64,000 nt of DNA from Neolewinella aquimaris (GTDB lineage: Bacteria > Bacteroidota > Bacteroidia > Chitinophagales > Saprospiraceae): contig NZ_JACIFF010000006.1 of NCBI RefSeq assembly GCF_014197245.1, forward strand, positions 186,001 through 250,000. Direction: 5' to 3'. Under the pieces are notes generated by a model. The model was not told the DNA's origin and made no database searches. It worked only from the letters and a program-made list of their open reading frames with translations. Of this stretch, positions 33,598-41,960 are shown one piece after another (position 1 is the stretch's first letter; every line of letters starts with the position of its first letter). The position numbers and the translations under genes were made by a program.

Positions 33598-34188
33598 TTG
33601 GAATCTCTTGCTCAACACATTGAAGCCCTGATCTTCGCTTCTCCCCAGCCGATACCGCTTGCGGAAATTCGCGCGGTACTCCAGGAAACCTTCGGCCTGG
33701 AGTTCGCGGACACCCAGTTGTTGGAATGCATCGCCGAGCTCCGCCGCCGCTACGACCACGCGCAACACAGCTTTGAGGTCATCGAGATAGCCGGGGGGTA
33801 CCAGTTTATGAGTAAGGGCACCTACCACCAGACCATTGGGGTACACTTACGTCAGCAGAGCACCAAGAAACTTAGCCGCTCGGCCCTGGAGACCCTGAGT
33901 ATTATCGCCTACCGACAGCCGGTGACCCGGTCCGAACTGGAAAAGATTCGGGGCGTCAGCTGCGATTATGCCCTGCAGAAACTATTGGAAAAGGAGCTTG
34001 TTACCATTATCGGCCGGTCGGAAAGCGTAGGTAAACCCCTGCTGTACGGCGCGACCGAAAAATTTATGGACTATTTCGGCATTCGGTCAATGGCCGATCT
34101 GCCCCAGCCCCGCGAGTTCAAACTACCGGAGCAAACCATCGGCGAGCCCGAGGAGCTGATGGTCGAGGTGGCGGAAGAAGCCGGCTAA
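33598..34188 (+). CDS. scpB: Segregation and condensation protein ScpB
   Basis: This 196-aa winged-helix protein joins ScpA and SMC in the chromosome-condensing complex. Characteristic segments are HIEALIFASPQPIPLAEIRAVL, AGGYQFMSKGTYH, KLSRSALETLSIIAYRQPVTRSELEKIRGVSCDYALQKLLEKELV, and GRSESVGKPLLYGATEKFMDYFGI. The start is TTG at 33598, as no ATG fits. The gene is isolated from scpA in this window. DUF2480 follows 12 bp downstream. Confidence 0.94.
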   Translation: MESLAQHIEALIFASPQPIPLAEIRAVLQETFGLEFADTQLLECIAELRRRYDHAQHSFEVIEIAGGYQFMSKGTYHQTIGVHLRQQSTKKLSRSALETLSIIAYRQPVTRSELEKIRGVSCDYALQKLLEKELVTIIGRSESVGKPLLYGATEKFMDYFGIRSMADLPQPREFKLPEQTIGEPEELMVEVAEEAG

Positions 34189-34200
34189 CACGCAACCCCC

Positions 34201-34707
34201 ATGGTCAACAAAGTCGCCGCCGCAGGCCTGATTACGCTCAAGTTGGAAGATTACTGGCCCGAACGGGCACTGGTGCCGTTCGACCTGAAGGAGTACCTCT
34301 TTATGGAGTTGATCCTGAAGGAGAAGGATTTTCGTGAAGCCATCAAAGAGCACGATTTTAGTCAGTATCAGGACAAAGTCCTGCTGGTGTATTGCTCCGC
34401 CGACGCCATCATCCCGGCCTGGGCCTACATGCTGGTTGCCGCTGCGGCGGTGCCCTATACCGCCGACATTTACCAGGGTACCGAAGCGGAGTACCTGCGC
34501 GATCACTACCGGCGTGCGGTTGATCGGCTGGACCCGGAAAACTTTGCCGACCAGCGCGTCGTGATCAAGGGGTGCGGAGACCGGGAAGTGCCGGCCGCCG
34601 CCTATCTGGAGATCACCGCCAAGCTGCGGCCCGTAGCCCGATCGATTATGTTCGGCGAGCCCTGCAGCACGGTTCCGGTATACAAACGGCCGCTGGTCAG
34701 GAAGTAG
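34201..34707 (+). CDS. DUF2480 family protein
   Basis: This 168-aa cytoplasmic protein is a clear DUF2480 member (TLKLEDYWPERALVPFDLKEYLFMELILKEKDFRE, DQRVVIKGCGDREVPAAAYLEITAKLRPVARSIMFGEPCSTVPVYKR). The C-terminal Cys residues (KGCGD, GEPCS) are conserved in the family and could bind a metal. The function is unknown; it is widespread in Bacteroidota, often beside housekeeping genes. It is probably in one transcript with scpB. Confidence 0.88.
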   Translation: MVNKVAAAGLITLKLEDYWPERALVPFDLKEYLFMELILKEKDFREAIKEHDFSQYQDKVLLVYCSADAIIPAWAYMLVAAAAVPYTADIYQGTEAEYLRDHYRRAVDRLDPENFADQRVVIKGCGDREVPAAAYLEITAKLRPVARSIMFGEPCSTVPVYKRPLVRK

Positions 34708-34742
34708 TTACTGGTGCTTATCTTGGGCCGTAAACCTTGCCC

Positions 34743-35846
34743 ATGCGATCGAGTCACTACCTGCTTGCGTTTTTGTTTTTTTGCTGCTCGCTGGCGGTGA
34801 GGTCGCAGGACAATCACTTCACCCTCCACGACTACAATCCCCTGTGGTTAAATCCGGCACAGACCGGCGCATACAGTGGAAGCCTGCGGGTGGGGGGCAT
34901 CTACCGGGGCCAGTGGTACACCCTTAATGGCCTCAGCACGCCCAGTGCCTACGTCGACGCGCCGGTCATCAAGGGCCTGCGTAAGTACGACTGGATCGGG
35001 GTGGGGGCCAATCTGGTCAGCGACAAGGCCGGCACGACCGGCGACCTGGGATTAAAATCTACCTTCTTCGGATTCTCCGCTGCCTACCACCTCGCCCTGG
35101 ATGACAATCGCCGCAACGTATTCACCCTAGGTGCTCAGTACGGAAGCACTACGTACAGTCTGGATGTAGGTTCGGCCACCCTGAGCCAACAACTTACCAT
35201 CGACCCCTCCCTGGGTGGCGGGGGACAGACACAGGGCGAGCTCAAGCCCAGCAACGCCGAAGGAAGCGGGAGTGACAAGAGCTACAACGACATCAACGCC
35301 GGGGTCATGTTGCGCTCCGTACTGGACCCGAAGAAAAGCAACCTGCTGGAGGTAGGCGTAAGCGTCCTTCACCTCAACGGGCCGAAACGTGGCACCCTGC
35401 TTACCCCAAGTACGGATACACTGGCCGTGGACACGACGACCCTGGGAACCCGGGCCGGTGACAACGAGCGCCGTCGCCGATCGACGCTGCACGGCCACGC
35501 GCGCCTGGATCTGGAATTGAGTGAAAAGTGGCGGTTTCAGCCCTCGCTCTTCGTGCAGTCTTCCAGCTCGGTTACCTCCGCTTCCGTGCAGGCCTGGGGC
35601 AGTCGGGCGCTTAAGCCCAACCTTAACCTTCGGTTAGGGCTCGGGTATCGTACGGGCGACGCGGCGCAGGTGCTAATAGGTCTGGACTATGAGCAAATCC
35701 GGGCAGCCCTTAGCTACGACATCACCCTCAGCCAGTCCCGAACGGTAACGAATTACCAGGGAGCGTTCGAATTGTCGGCACAGTACATTTTTAATATTTA
35801 CAAAAAGCCAACGGTCGTACCCGCGATGTTGTGCCCGAGAATTTAA
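34743..35846 (+). CDS. Type IX secretion system PorP/SprF family membrane protein
   Basis: This 367-aa outer-membrane protein has a signal peptide (LAFLFFCCSLAVRSQ) and then the family start FTLHDYNPLWLNPAQTGAYSGSLRVGGIYRGQW, the PorP/SprF signature. The rest is a beta-barrel ending in a C-terminal strand (QYIFNIYKKP). In Bacteroidota such proteins pair with an OmpA/PD40 lipoprotein downstream and are linked to type IX cargo or gliding adhesins. That pairing is present here, with the following gene starting before this stop or just after it. TTG at 34737 is in frame, but ATG at 34743 is preferred. AACCTTG at 34733-34739 may be the -7 box. Confidence 0.9.
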   Translation: MRSSHYLLAFLFFCCSLAVRSQDNHFTLHDYNPLWLNPAQTGAYSGSLRVGGIYRGQWYTLNGLSTPSAYVDAPVIKGLRKYDWIGVGANLVSDKAGTTGDLGLKSTFFGFSAAYHLALDDNRRNVFTLGAQYGSTTYSLDVGSATLSQQLTIDPSLGGGGQTQGELKPSNAEGSGSDKSYNDINAGVMLRSVLDPKKSNLLEVGVSVLHLNGPKRGTLLTPSTDTLAVDTTTLGTRAGDNERRRRSTLHGHARLDLELSEKWRFQPSLFVQSSSSVTSASVQAWGSRALKPNLNLRLGLGYRTGDAAQVLIGLDYEQIRAALSYDITLSQSRTVTNYQGAFELSAQYIFNIYKKPTVVPAMLCPRI

Positions 35847-35893
35847 TGCCTGCCGGCCACGTTTTTAATCGTTCACTTATTCCCGCCCATTCC

Positions 35894-38461
35894 ATGATAC
35901 GGACCCTTACGGATACTTTACGGGACACCAAGTCGCTACTGCTCACGGCACTCTTCCTGGCCGTCGCCCTGCCCTCCTTCGCCCAGCCGCTCGCCGGCAG
36001 CTCCAACGAAGAACAACTACTGGCCGCCGCGGACTCCGCCCGCGTTACCTACAATTGGACCGTGGCCCTCGATACCTACCGGGAGCTACACGACAAGAAC
36101 GACGAGGACTACCTGCTGCCCCTGATGGCACAGATGAACTACGAGCTGCGCGACGTGGCAGCCGGCATCCGGGGGTATACCCAGACCTTTCGCCGTATTG
36201 AAGCAAGCGATACGACCAATAACATCCACCGCTTTTATTTCGGCCGCCTGCTCAAGATGGACCAGCAGTACGACGAGGCGGTGACCTACCTGACAAACTT
36301 CCTGCAGCATAACGACGACCCCGTACTCGGCCAACTTGCCCGGATGGAGATCGAAGGTGCCCGCATGTACCGCGATGCCGTGGCGGAAACCGGGGAGGTG
36401 GCGCTGGAATTACTAGACCGCAAGATCAATACCGTGTGGAGCGAATACTCGCCCGTCTACAGCGCCAACGAAAACACCCTGTACTACGCTACGGTAAAGG
36501 CGACAACGCCGGTAGAACTAACGGACGCCAACGATGAGAATACCTTTTTGCGGATCTACCGCTCGGTACGGGACGAGGAAGGGGAGTGGGAAAATCCGGA
36601 GCCCCTGGGACGGGAGGTGAACCGTCCGGGTGTCCACAGCGCCAATCCGAGCCTGAGTGCCGATGGTCGCCGGTTGTACTACAATCGCCTGGCCATGAAC
36701 AGCAACAAGGTAGCGGAGGCCAAAATCTACCTGAGCGACGTGGACGATACCGGCTGGAAAAGCGGCAATCCCGTATCCGGGATCAACAGCGACGACTATC
36801 TCGCCCTGCAACCTGCGACGGGGGAGCTGTTTGGCGAAGAGGTGCTGTTCTTCGTAAGCGATATGGACGGCGGGTACGGCGGCTTCGACATCTACTATGC
36901 CACTTACGAGGGGGAAGGCCGCTACGCTACCCCCGTTAACCTCGGTGAAAAAATCAATACCGTAGGTGACGATATGACTCCGTTCTACTTTGACGGAACC
37001 CTCTACTTCAGCACCGACGGACTTCCTACCATGGGGGGCACCGACCTCTTCTATTCCGCCTGGAACGGCAGCGAATGGAGCACCCCGGAAAACATGGGGC
37101 CGGGATTTAACAGCAGCGTCGACGACCAGAGCCTGAGCGTCTACGGTAATGGGCTGATCGGATTTATGACCAGCAATCGGCCCGGAGAGGGCCGGTCGGT
37201 AAAGAGCAAGACCTGCTGCGACGATATTTACGGTTTCGAGATCGCGAGCCTTTACGCGAATCTGGTGGTCGGTCTGTTCAGCGAAGCGCGACAGCCCCTT
37301 AATAACGGAACCATCGAGCTGCAGCCCATCCGGAACGGACAGCCGGAGGGGCCCGGATCCCAGAAAAGCCGCGACAACGGCAACCGCTTCGATTTCGCCC
37401 TCGTGCTCGAGACGGAGTACAGCGTCATTGCCAAGCATCCGGGCTACTACCCGGATACTGTGGAGTTGAACACCCTGGGCCTGGAGGAGAGCAAAAGCTT
37501 TGAGCAGGTATTCTTCCTGAAACCGATTCCCGTCGATCCCGCCACCATTCCCGTTTACGATACCATCGAGATCGAAGAGTCCATCGCACTGGAAAATATT
37601 CTCTACGATCTGGACAAGTCCAATATCCGACCCGATGCCGAGGGGGACCTCCGGGTGTTGGCCGCACTCATGCAGCAGTATCCCGAACTGGTCATTGAGC
37701 TGAGTTCTCACACCGACTTCAGGGGGCAGGATGAGTACAACCTGAACCTGAGCAAGCGACGGGCGGACGCGGCCCGCCGGTGGCTTATCGCTAAGGGAGA
37801 CGTCGCCGCCAACCGGGTTAAGTTTGAAGGATACGGAGAGACGGTACCGCTGGTCGTTTCCGAACGACTGGCCGGCCGCACGGGAATCTTTCAGCCGGGC
37901 GATACCCTGAGTGAAGCCTACATCAACGCTCTGCCGAACAACGAGCAACGGGAGATCGCCCACCAGCTCAACCGCCGCACGGAATTCAAGGTGCTCGAAG
38001 GGCCGACTACCATCATCATTCGGCGTGATATCATCGAACGGGCCATCGAAGGCCCCGACCGCAATACCGAACCGCGCGATAGCATTAGTCCGAAAAGCAC
38101 CCTGCACGGTAAATCCAAGGCCGAGATCGACGGATTACCCATTCTCCAGTTCGACCGACGCGAGATCGATCTTGGAAAAGTAAAGCAGGGGGAGAAAAGA
38201 ACCTTCACCTATACCTTCGTTAACGAGGGGAAGGTCCCAGCCCAGATCATGCTGATCCAGGCGTGTGAGTGTACGACGATCGAACACGACAACTCCAACG
38301 TATACGCACCCGGCGACCGGGGCACGCTGCAGGTCACCTTCGATAGTGCCAGCAAGGAAGAAGCCGAGACCATCGGTATCGACATTTTCCTTGAGCAGAG
38401 TGATCGCAACGGAAGACCGGTGATCGAACTCGTAGAATACAGCTTCGATATCGAGGAATGA
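35894..38461 (+). CDS. PD40/OmpA-family outer-membrane protein with C-terminal DUF1573 domain
   Basis: This 855-aa protein has a signal peptide (LLLTALFLAVALPSFAQ), a TPR-like helical region (to about 150), PD40 beta-propeller repeats (about 180-425, e.g. NTLYYATVKA, NPSLSADGRRLYYNRLAMNS, DGTLYFSTDGLPTMGGTDLFY), a linker beta domain, an OmpA peptidoglycan-binding domain (about 565-660, IELSSHTDFRGQDEYNLNLSKRRADAARRW), and an extra DUF1573 beta-sandwich at about 750-855 (FDRREIDLGKVKQGEKRTFTYTF, IQACECTTIE). The OmpA domain binds peptidoglycan, as in PorE/SprE-type proteins that anchor type IX or gliding complexes. The PorP/SprF gene ends 48 bp upstream. The DUF1573 fusion is uncommon. ATG at 35894 starts the signal peptide. 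Confidence 0.9.
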   Translation: MIRTLTDTLRDTKSLLLTALFLAVALPSFAQPLAGSSNEEQLLAAADSARVTYNWTVALDTYRELHDKNDEDYLLPLMAQMNYELRDVAAGIRGYTQTFRRIEASDTTNNIHRFYFGRLLKMDQQYDEAVTYLTNFLQHNDDPVLGQLARMEIEGARMYRDAVAETGEVALELLDRKINTVWSEYSPVYSANENTLYYATVKATTPVELTDANDENTFLRIYRSVRDEEGEWENPEPLGREVNRPGVHSANPSLSADGRRLYYNRLAMNSNKVAEAKIYLSDVDDTGWKSGNPVSGINSDDYLALQPATGELFGEEVLFFVSDMDGGYGGFDIYYATYEGEGRYATPVNLGEKINTVGDDMTPFYFDGTLYFSTDGLPTMGGTDLFYSAWNGSEWSTPENMGPGFNSSVDDQSLSVYGNGLIGFMTSNRPGEGRSVKSKTCCDDIYGFEIASLYANLVVGLFSEARQPLNNGTIELQPIRNGQPEGPGSQKSRDNGNRFDFALVLETEYSVIAKHPGYYPDTVELNTLGLEESKSFEQVFFLKPIPVDPATIPVYDTIEIEESIALENILYDLDKSNIRPDAEGDLRVLAALMQQYPELVIELSSHTDFRGQDEYNLNLSKRRADAARRWLIAKGDVAANRVKFEGYGETVPLVVSERLAGRTGIFQPGDTLSEAYINALPNNEQREIAHQLNRRTEFKVLEGPTTIIIRRDIIERAIEGPDRNTEPRDSISPKSTLHGKSKAEIDGLPILQFDRREIDLGKVKQGEKRTFTYTFVNEGKVPAQIMLIQACECTTIEHDNSNVYAPGDRGTLQVTFDSASKEEAETIGIDIFLEQSDRNGRPVIELVEYSFDIEE

Positions 38462-38709
38462 TCGCCGGGTACCTCAAAGGGTTGCGCCGTTTCGGTGATT
38501 TCGGTGGACGGAGCGACTGGAAGGAATACGCCTCCTTTCTCGGAATCAACCTGGGGGTCACCCTATGCCTGCACGGATTGGAGCAGTGGTCGGGGGATGG
38601 GTTTTTCGGTACCGTCGCCCTATTCTACAGTATTCTGGTGCTGCTGCCGGGGCTAGCGATAACCGTCCGCTTCGTTCGCTACCTGAAGGGAAGAGGTTCA
38701 ACGGTTTAG
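38458..38709 (+). CDS. Short DUF805-like membrane protein
   Basis: This 83-aa protein resembles the start of DUF805: [25 protein letters not shown] is like the usual F-x-DF-x-GRA-R-EYW segment. Two membrane segments follow and the end [17 protein letters not shown] covers only the beginning of the usual P-x-LA-x-RR-LHD motif, so the family's last helices are missing. It may be a shortened copy. The ATG overlaps the OmpA stop by 4 bp (ATGA), so translation is coupled. The end overlaps the convergent nadA by 4 bp. Confidence 0.6.
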   Translation: MIAGYLKGLRRFGDFGGRSDWKEYASFLGINLGVTLCLHGLEQWSGDGFFGTVALFYSILVLLPGLAITVRFVRYLKGRGSTV

Positions 38710-39713
38710 AGGCCGGCGCGGGCGGAGATCTCCAGCATTCGGTCGATACTTTTTACTCCTTTTTCAATGACCCACTCAGGGAGGGTAATCTCCGGCATCT
38801 CATACTTCATGCAGAGGTAGAGCTTCTCCATGGTGTTGCGCTTCATGTGCGGGCATTCGTTGCAGGCGCAGGTATTGTTCGGCGGGGCGGGATAGAAGAC
38901 CTTGTCGGGGGCGGCCAGTTCCATCTGGTGGATGATGCCGGGTTCCGTAGCGACGATGTACTCGCTGTGGGGGCTCTCGCGGGTAAAGCGTAGTAGACTG
39001 GAAGTGGAGCCGACGTGGTCTGCCATATCCAAGATGTGGGCTTCACATTCGGGGTGAGCGATTAAGGCCGCGTTAGGGTGAGCGATCTTGAGCTTGGTGA
39101 TCTTTTCGTGGCTGAAGATCTCGTGGACCATACAGCTGCCGTTCCACAACACCATGTCGCGACCGGTTTCCTTAATCAGCCACCGACCGAGATTGACGTC
39201 GGGGGCGAAAATGATGGGCTGATCGAGGGGAATGGAGTCGATCACGTGGCGCGCGTTGGTACTCGTGCAGCAGATGTCCGTCAGCGTCTTTAGCTCCGCG
39301 GTACAGTTGATGTAACTGACGACGATATGGTCCGGGTACTTTTCCTTGAATTTTGCGAAAACGGGGGCGGGGCAGGAATCGGCCAGGCTGCATCCGGCCT
39401 TCAGATCGGGGAGGAGGACCTTCTTCTGTGGGCTGAGCATCTTGGCGGTCTCGGCCATAAAGTGAACGCCGGCAAATACGATGATATCGGCGTCGGTGGA
39501 GGCGGCTTGCTGACTCAGGCCCAGGCTGTCGCCGATGTAGTCGGCAATATCCTGAATCTCCGACTCCTGATAGTAATGGGCCAGAATAACGGCGTTGCGC
39601 TCCTTCTTCAACCGGTTGATCTCCTCGGCCAGATCGAGGGTCGGGTCTACGTCGAGGTCTAAATAGCCGCGGCGTTTGAGGTTGCGAGTAGCGAGATCGA
39701 TTTCGGCGGACAT
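38706..39713 (-). CDS. nadA: Quinolinate synthase NadA
   Basis: This 335-aa iron-sulfur enzyme condenses iminoaspartate with dihydroxyacetone phosphate to quinolinate for NAD synthesis. Conserved elements are [70 protein letters not shown], and the 4Fe-4S cysteines in [16 protein letters not shown]. It starts at ATG 39713, not at 39743. TATATTGG at 39740-39747 on the minus strand is a -7-like box. NAD kinase (43440) lies a few kb away but is not in the same operon; nadB and nadC are not in the window. Confidence 0.96.
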   Translation of the reverse strand: MSAEIDLATRNLKRRGYLDLDVDPTLDLAEEINRLKKERNAVILAHYYQESEIQDIADYIGDSLGLSQQAASTDADIIVFAGVHFMAETAKMLSPQKKVLLPDLKAGCSLADSCPAPVFAKFKEKYPDHIVVSYINCTAELKTLTDICCTSTNARHVIDSIPLDQPIIFAPDVNLGRWLIKETGRDMVLWNGSCMVHEIFSHEKITKLKIAHPNAALIAHPECEAHILDMADHVGSTSSLLRFTRESPHSEYIVATEPGIIHQMELAAPDKVFYPAPPNNTCACNECPHMKRNTMEKLYLCMKYEMPEITLPEWVIEKGVKSIDRMLEISARAGL

Positions 39714-39739
39714 CTGGAGTAATTGAAAGTTTAGGAACG

Positions 39740-39747
39740 CCAATATA
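39740..39747 (-). promoter_or_regulatory. Putative nadA -7 box
   Basis: The minus strand reads TATATTGG, about 27 bp before the nadA ATG. It is close to TAnnTTTG. Confidence 0.35.
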
Positions 39748-39847
39748 ACCGCTGGGGTGCGAATTGGTTGCTTTGCTTAATAATAAAACTAAGTACCTTC
39801 CGGGTGAATGCCACGGTGACTGCGAGCGAAGCTCCCGTAAATACACG

Positions 39848-39865
39848 GCACCCGCGTACCCGCCC
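39848..39865 (+). repeat. Dispersed 18-bp motif, copy 4
   Basis: GCACCCGCGTACCCGCCC, followed by AAAC, lies in the divergent gap just before the Gfo/Idh/MocA gene at 39873. Confidence 0.6.
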
Positions 39866-39872
39866 AAACAAA

Positions 39873-40898
39873 TTGCTACCTTGGTCCCGACCAAAATACA
39901 TTGCCATCGCCACATTTCATTGGGCCATTCTCGGCCTCGGTAACATCGCACATCAGTTTGCCCAGGACCTTGCCTTGATCGAAGATGCCCGGTTGGTTGC
40001 GGTGGGTTCTCGTTCCCAGGAAAGGGCCAATGCGTTCGCGGAACAGTACGGTGCGGAACATGCGGCGGGCACCTACGAACAGACCTTCGAGGGTCCAAGA
40101 ATCGATGCGGTGTACATTGCTACCCCGCATTCCGGACACCTGGAACTTACGTTATTGTGCCTGCGGCGCGGCATACCCGTACTGTGTGAGAAGCCGCTGG
40201 GGATGAGTTACGGTGCCGTCGAACAGATGGTGCTTGCCGCGCGCGAGAGTGGGGTGTATTTAATGGAGGCCCTGTGGTCGCGTTTTCTACCCGCGCTGGT
40301 GGAAGCCAAAAAGGCGATTGACGGCGGTGCGATCGGCAGGGTAGAGGGGTTGCGGGCGGACTTTGGCTTCCTCGGTCAACCGCGGGAGGATTATTCCCGT
40401 GATCGGCTCTATAACCCAGCGCTCGGTGGGGGAGCGCTCCTCGATATCGGTATTTATCCGATCTGGCTGGCTCAGTACATATTCGGCGCGCCCGTCGAAA
40501 TCAACGCGACGGCGCGGGTGACGGACGCAGGTGCGGATGTGGATACCCAGGTCACGCTACGGTATGCTGGTGGAGCGTTGGCACACTGTTACTCCACCCT
40601 CTTGGGCATCACCAAGTGCGATGCGCTTTTACTGGGGTCGGAGGGGGCATTGCACATTCATCCCCGTTTTCATGAGTCGCGCGGGTACAGCGTTCTGCGG
40701 GGGAAGAACGATCCGCCCGTCAATCATTACCACCCGTTCGACGGGAAGGGGTACCTGTTTGAGGCCAGAGCGGTGATGGAGGATGTGCGGGCCGGCCGTA
40801 GGGAGTCAGCGCAGTGGTCGTTGGAAGACAGTCTGTTGCTGCACAAAACTCTAACGGAGGTGCGGCGGCAAATTGGGGTGAGCTATGCGGGGGAATAG
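39873..40898 (+). CDS. Gfo/Idh/MocA family oxidoreductase (dihydrodiol-dehydrogenase-like)
   Basis: This NAD(P)-dependent dehydrogenase of about 340 aa has the Rossmann motif WAILGLGNIAHQFAQDL at its N-terminus, the catalytic Lys in CEKPLGMS, and the segment MEALWSRFLPALVEAK typical of the dimeric dihydrodiol/xylose dehydrogenase branch. GGGALLDIGIYPIWLAQYIFGAP is the second-domain signature. The start is uncertain: TTG at 39873 is the nearest canonical codon, but the putative -7 box TACCTTGG (39877-39884) follows it, so the codon ATT at 39900 (reading MAIATFHW) may be the true start. The substrate is unknown. Copy 4 of the dispersed motif sits just before 39873. Confidence 0.85.
   Translation: MLPWSRPKYIAIATFHWAILGLGNIAHQFAQDLALIEDARLVAVGSRSQERANAFAEQYGAEHAAGTYEQTFEGPRIDAVYIATPHSGHLELTLLCLRRGIPVLCEKPLGMSYGAVEQMVLAARESGVYLMEALWSRFLPALVEAKKAIDGGAIGRVEGLRADFGFLGQPREDYSRDRLYNPALGGGALLDIGIYPIWLAQYIFGAPVEINATARVTDAGADVDTQVTLRYAGGALAHCYSTLLGITKCDALLLGSEGALHIHPRFHESRGYSVLRGKNDPPVNHYHPFDGKGYLFEARAVMEDVRAGRRESAQWSLEDSLLLHKTLTEVRRQIGVSYAGE
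39877..39884 (+). promoter_or_regulatory. Putative -7 box of the Gfo/Idh/MocA gene
   Basis: TACCTTGG lies 15 bp before the ATT at 39900. If it is active, the TTG at 39873 cannot be the start. Confidence 0.35.
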
Positions 40899-40953
40899 AT
40901 TTTTTTGAATCTGATCGGGGTTTTTTTGGTGAAGTCGGGCGGGTTTTGTACAG

Positions 40954-41007
40954 CGGTCCAACGGGGGGTACCCGTCCAACCGGTATACCCCGTCCAACCG
41001 GTACCTT
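40954..41007 (+). repeat. Three 18-bp direct repeats in the EamA promoter
   Basis: Three units begin at 40954, 40972 and 40990. Units 2 and 3 share CCGTCCAACCGGTA exactly; unit 1 is degenerate (CGGTCCAACGGGGGGTA). The exact 18-bp period and the overlap with the -7 box suggest an operator array. Confidence 0.6.
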
Positions 41008-41009
41008 CG
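41002..41009 (+). promoter_or_regulatory. Putative -7 box of the EamA gene
   Basis: TACCTTCG lies 4 bp before the ATG at 41014, so the mRNA would be almost leaderless. It overlaps the third 18-bp repeat. Confidence 0.4.
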
Positions 41010-41013
41010 CCGC

Positions 41014-41898
41014 ATGCAGGACCGACCGACCGTAATGGACTTCCTCACCCTGATCGGTTTGAGTCTGATCTGGGGCACCAGCTACATTCTCATCAAGTGG
41101 GGACTGGACGTATTTTCCGCCCGGCAGATCGCCGTACTGCGGTTGGGGCTGTCGGCCCTGGCGCTGGCACCCTTCGCGGTGACCCACCTCCGTCGCATTA
41201 GCCCCGGGCAGCTGCCCGTTTTGTTGCTCGTGGGGCTGACGGGGACGGCCATTCCCTCCTTCCTTTTCCCGATCGCCCAGGGGCACCTCAGCAGCAGCCT
41301 CACCGGAATGCTCAGCAGCCTTACTCCGCTGTGTACCTTCCTGGTTGCCTGGCTGGTGTTTCGCAACCGACCCGTACGCGAGCAAGTCATCGGCATCGTC
41401 GTAGGACTCATGGGGGCCGTGTTGCTCGCCTACGTGACCCCCGGAGAGGGCACCCAGAGCAGTCAACTTGCGTACGCCGGTCTGGTACTGGCCGCGTGTT
41501 TCTGCTACGGCACCTCGGCGAACCTGGTGGCCAATTACTTTCGCGACCTGCCCTCGCTGACCATTACCGTCACCAGTTTTTTTCTCATCGGCCTGCCGGC
41601 GCTGATCTACGCCTTTACTGCCGGTGGGGTAGTACCTACGGTTCAGGAGGCCGGCACGGCGGGTTGGTGGGCACTGGTGTACGTAACTATTTTGGCGGTC
41701 GGCAGCACCGTACTGGCAAGTTTCGTGTTCTTTCGATTGGTACAGCGGACCGGGGCCGTGTTTGCCAGTACCGTTAGTTACCTGATTCCGGTCGTCGCCC
41801 TGTTGTGGGGGCTTTTCGACGACGAGCGTTTCGCCCTCCTTCAGTTGCCGGCCATCGGCCTGGTGTTACTCGGGGTCTTTCTCAGTAAGCGTAAGTGA
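41014..41898 (+). CDS. EamA/DMT-family transporter
   Basis: This 294-aa inner-membrane protein has about ten helices in two EamA repeats. The first repeat opens with FLTLIGLSLIWGTSYILIKWGLDVFSA (typical of the family), and the second repeat starts near QLAYAGLVLAACFCYGTSANLVA. The C-terminal helix ends in LLGVFLSKRK, the usual basic tail. Members export amino acids, metabolites or drugs. The promoter carries three 18-bp direct repeats, so expression is probably controlled. The substrate is unknown. Confidence 0.9.
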   Translation: MQDRPTVMDFLTLIGLSLIWGTSYILIKWGLDVFSARQIAVLRLGLSALALAPFAVTHLRRISPGQLPVLLLVGLTGTAIPSFLFPIAQGHLSSSLTGMLSSLTPLCTFLVAWLVFRNRPVREQVIGIVVGLMGAVLLAYVTPGEGTQSSQLAYAGLVLAACFCYGTSANLVANYFRDLPSLTITVTSFFLIGLPALIYAFTAGGVVPTVQEAGTAGWWALVYVTILAVGSTVLASFVFFRLVQRTGAVFASTVSYLIPVVALLWGLFDDERFALLQLPAIGLVLLGVFLSKRK

Positions 41899-41960
41899 TG
41901 GGACAAACTAACAAAGTCATAATTGCGTACTTAGAGCCTGCCTACCGTATCATCCGCTAA

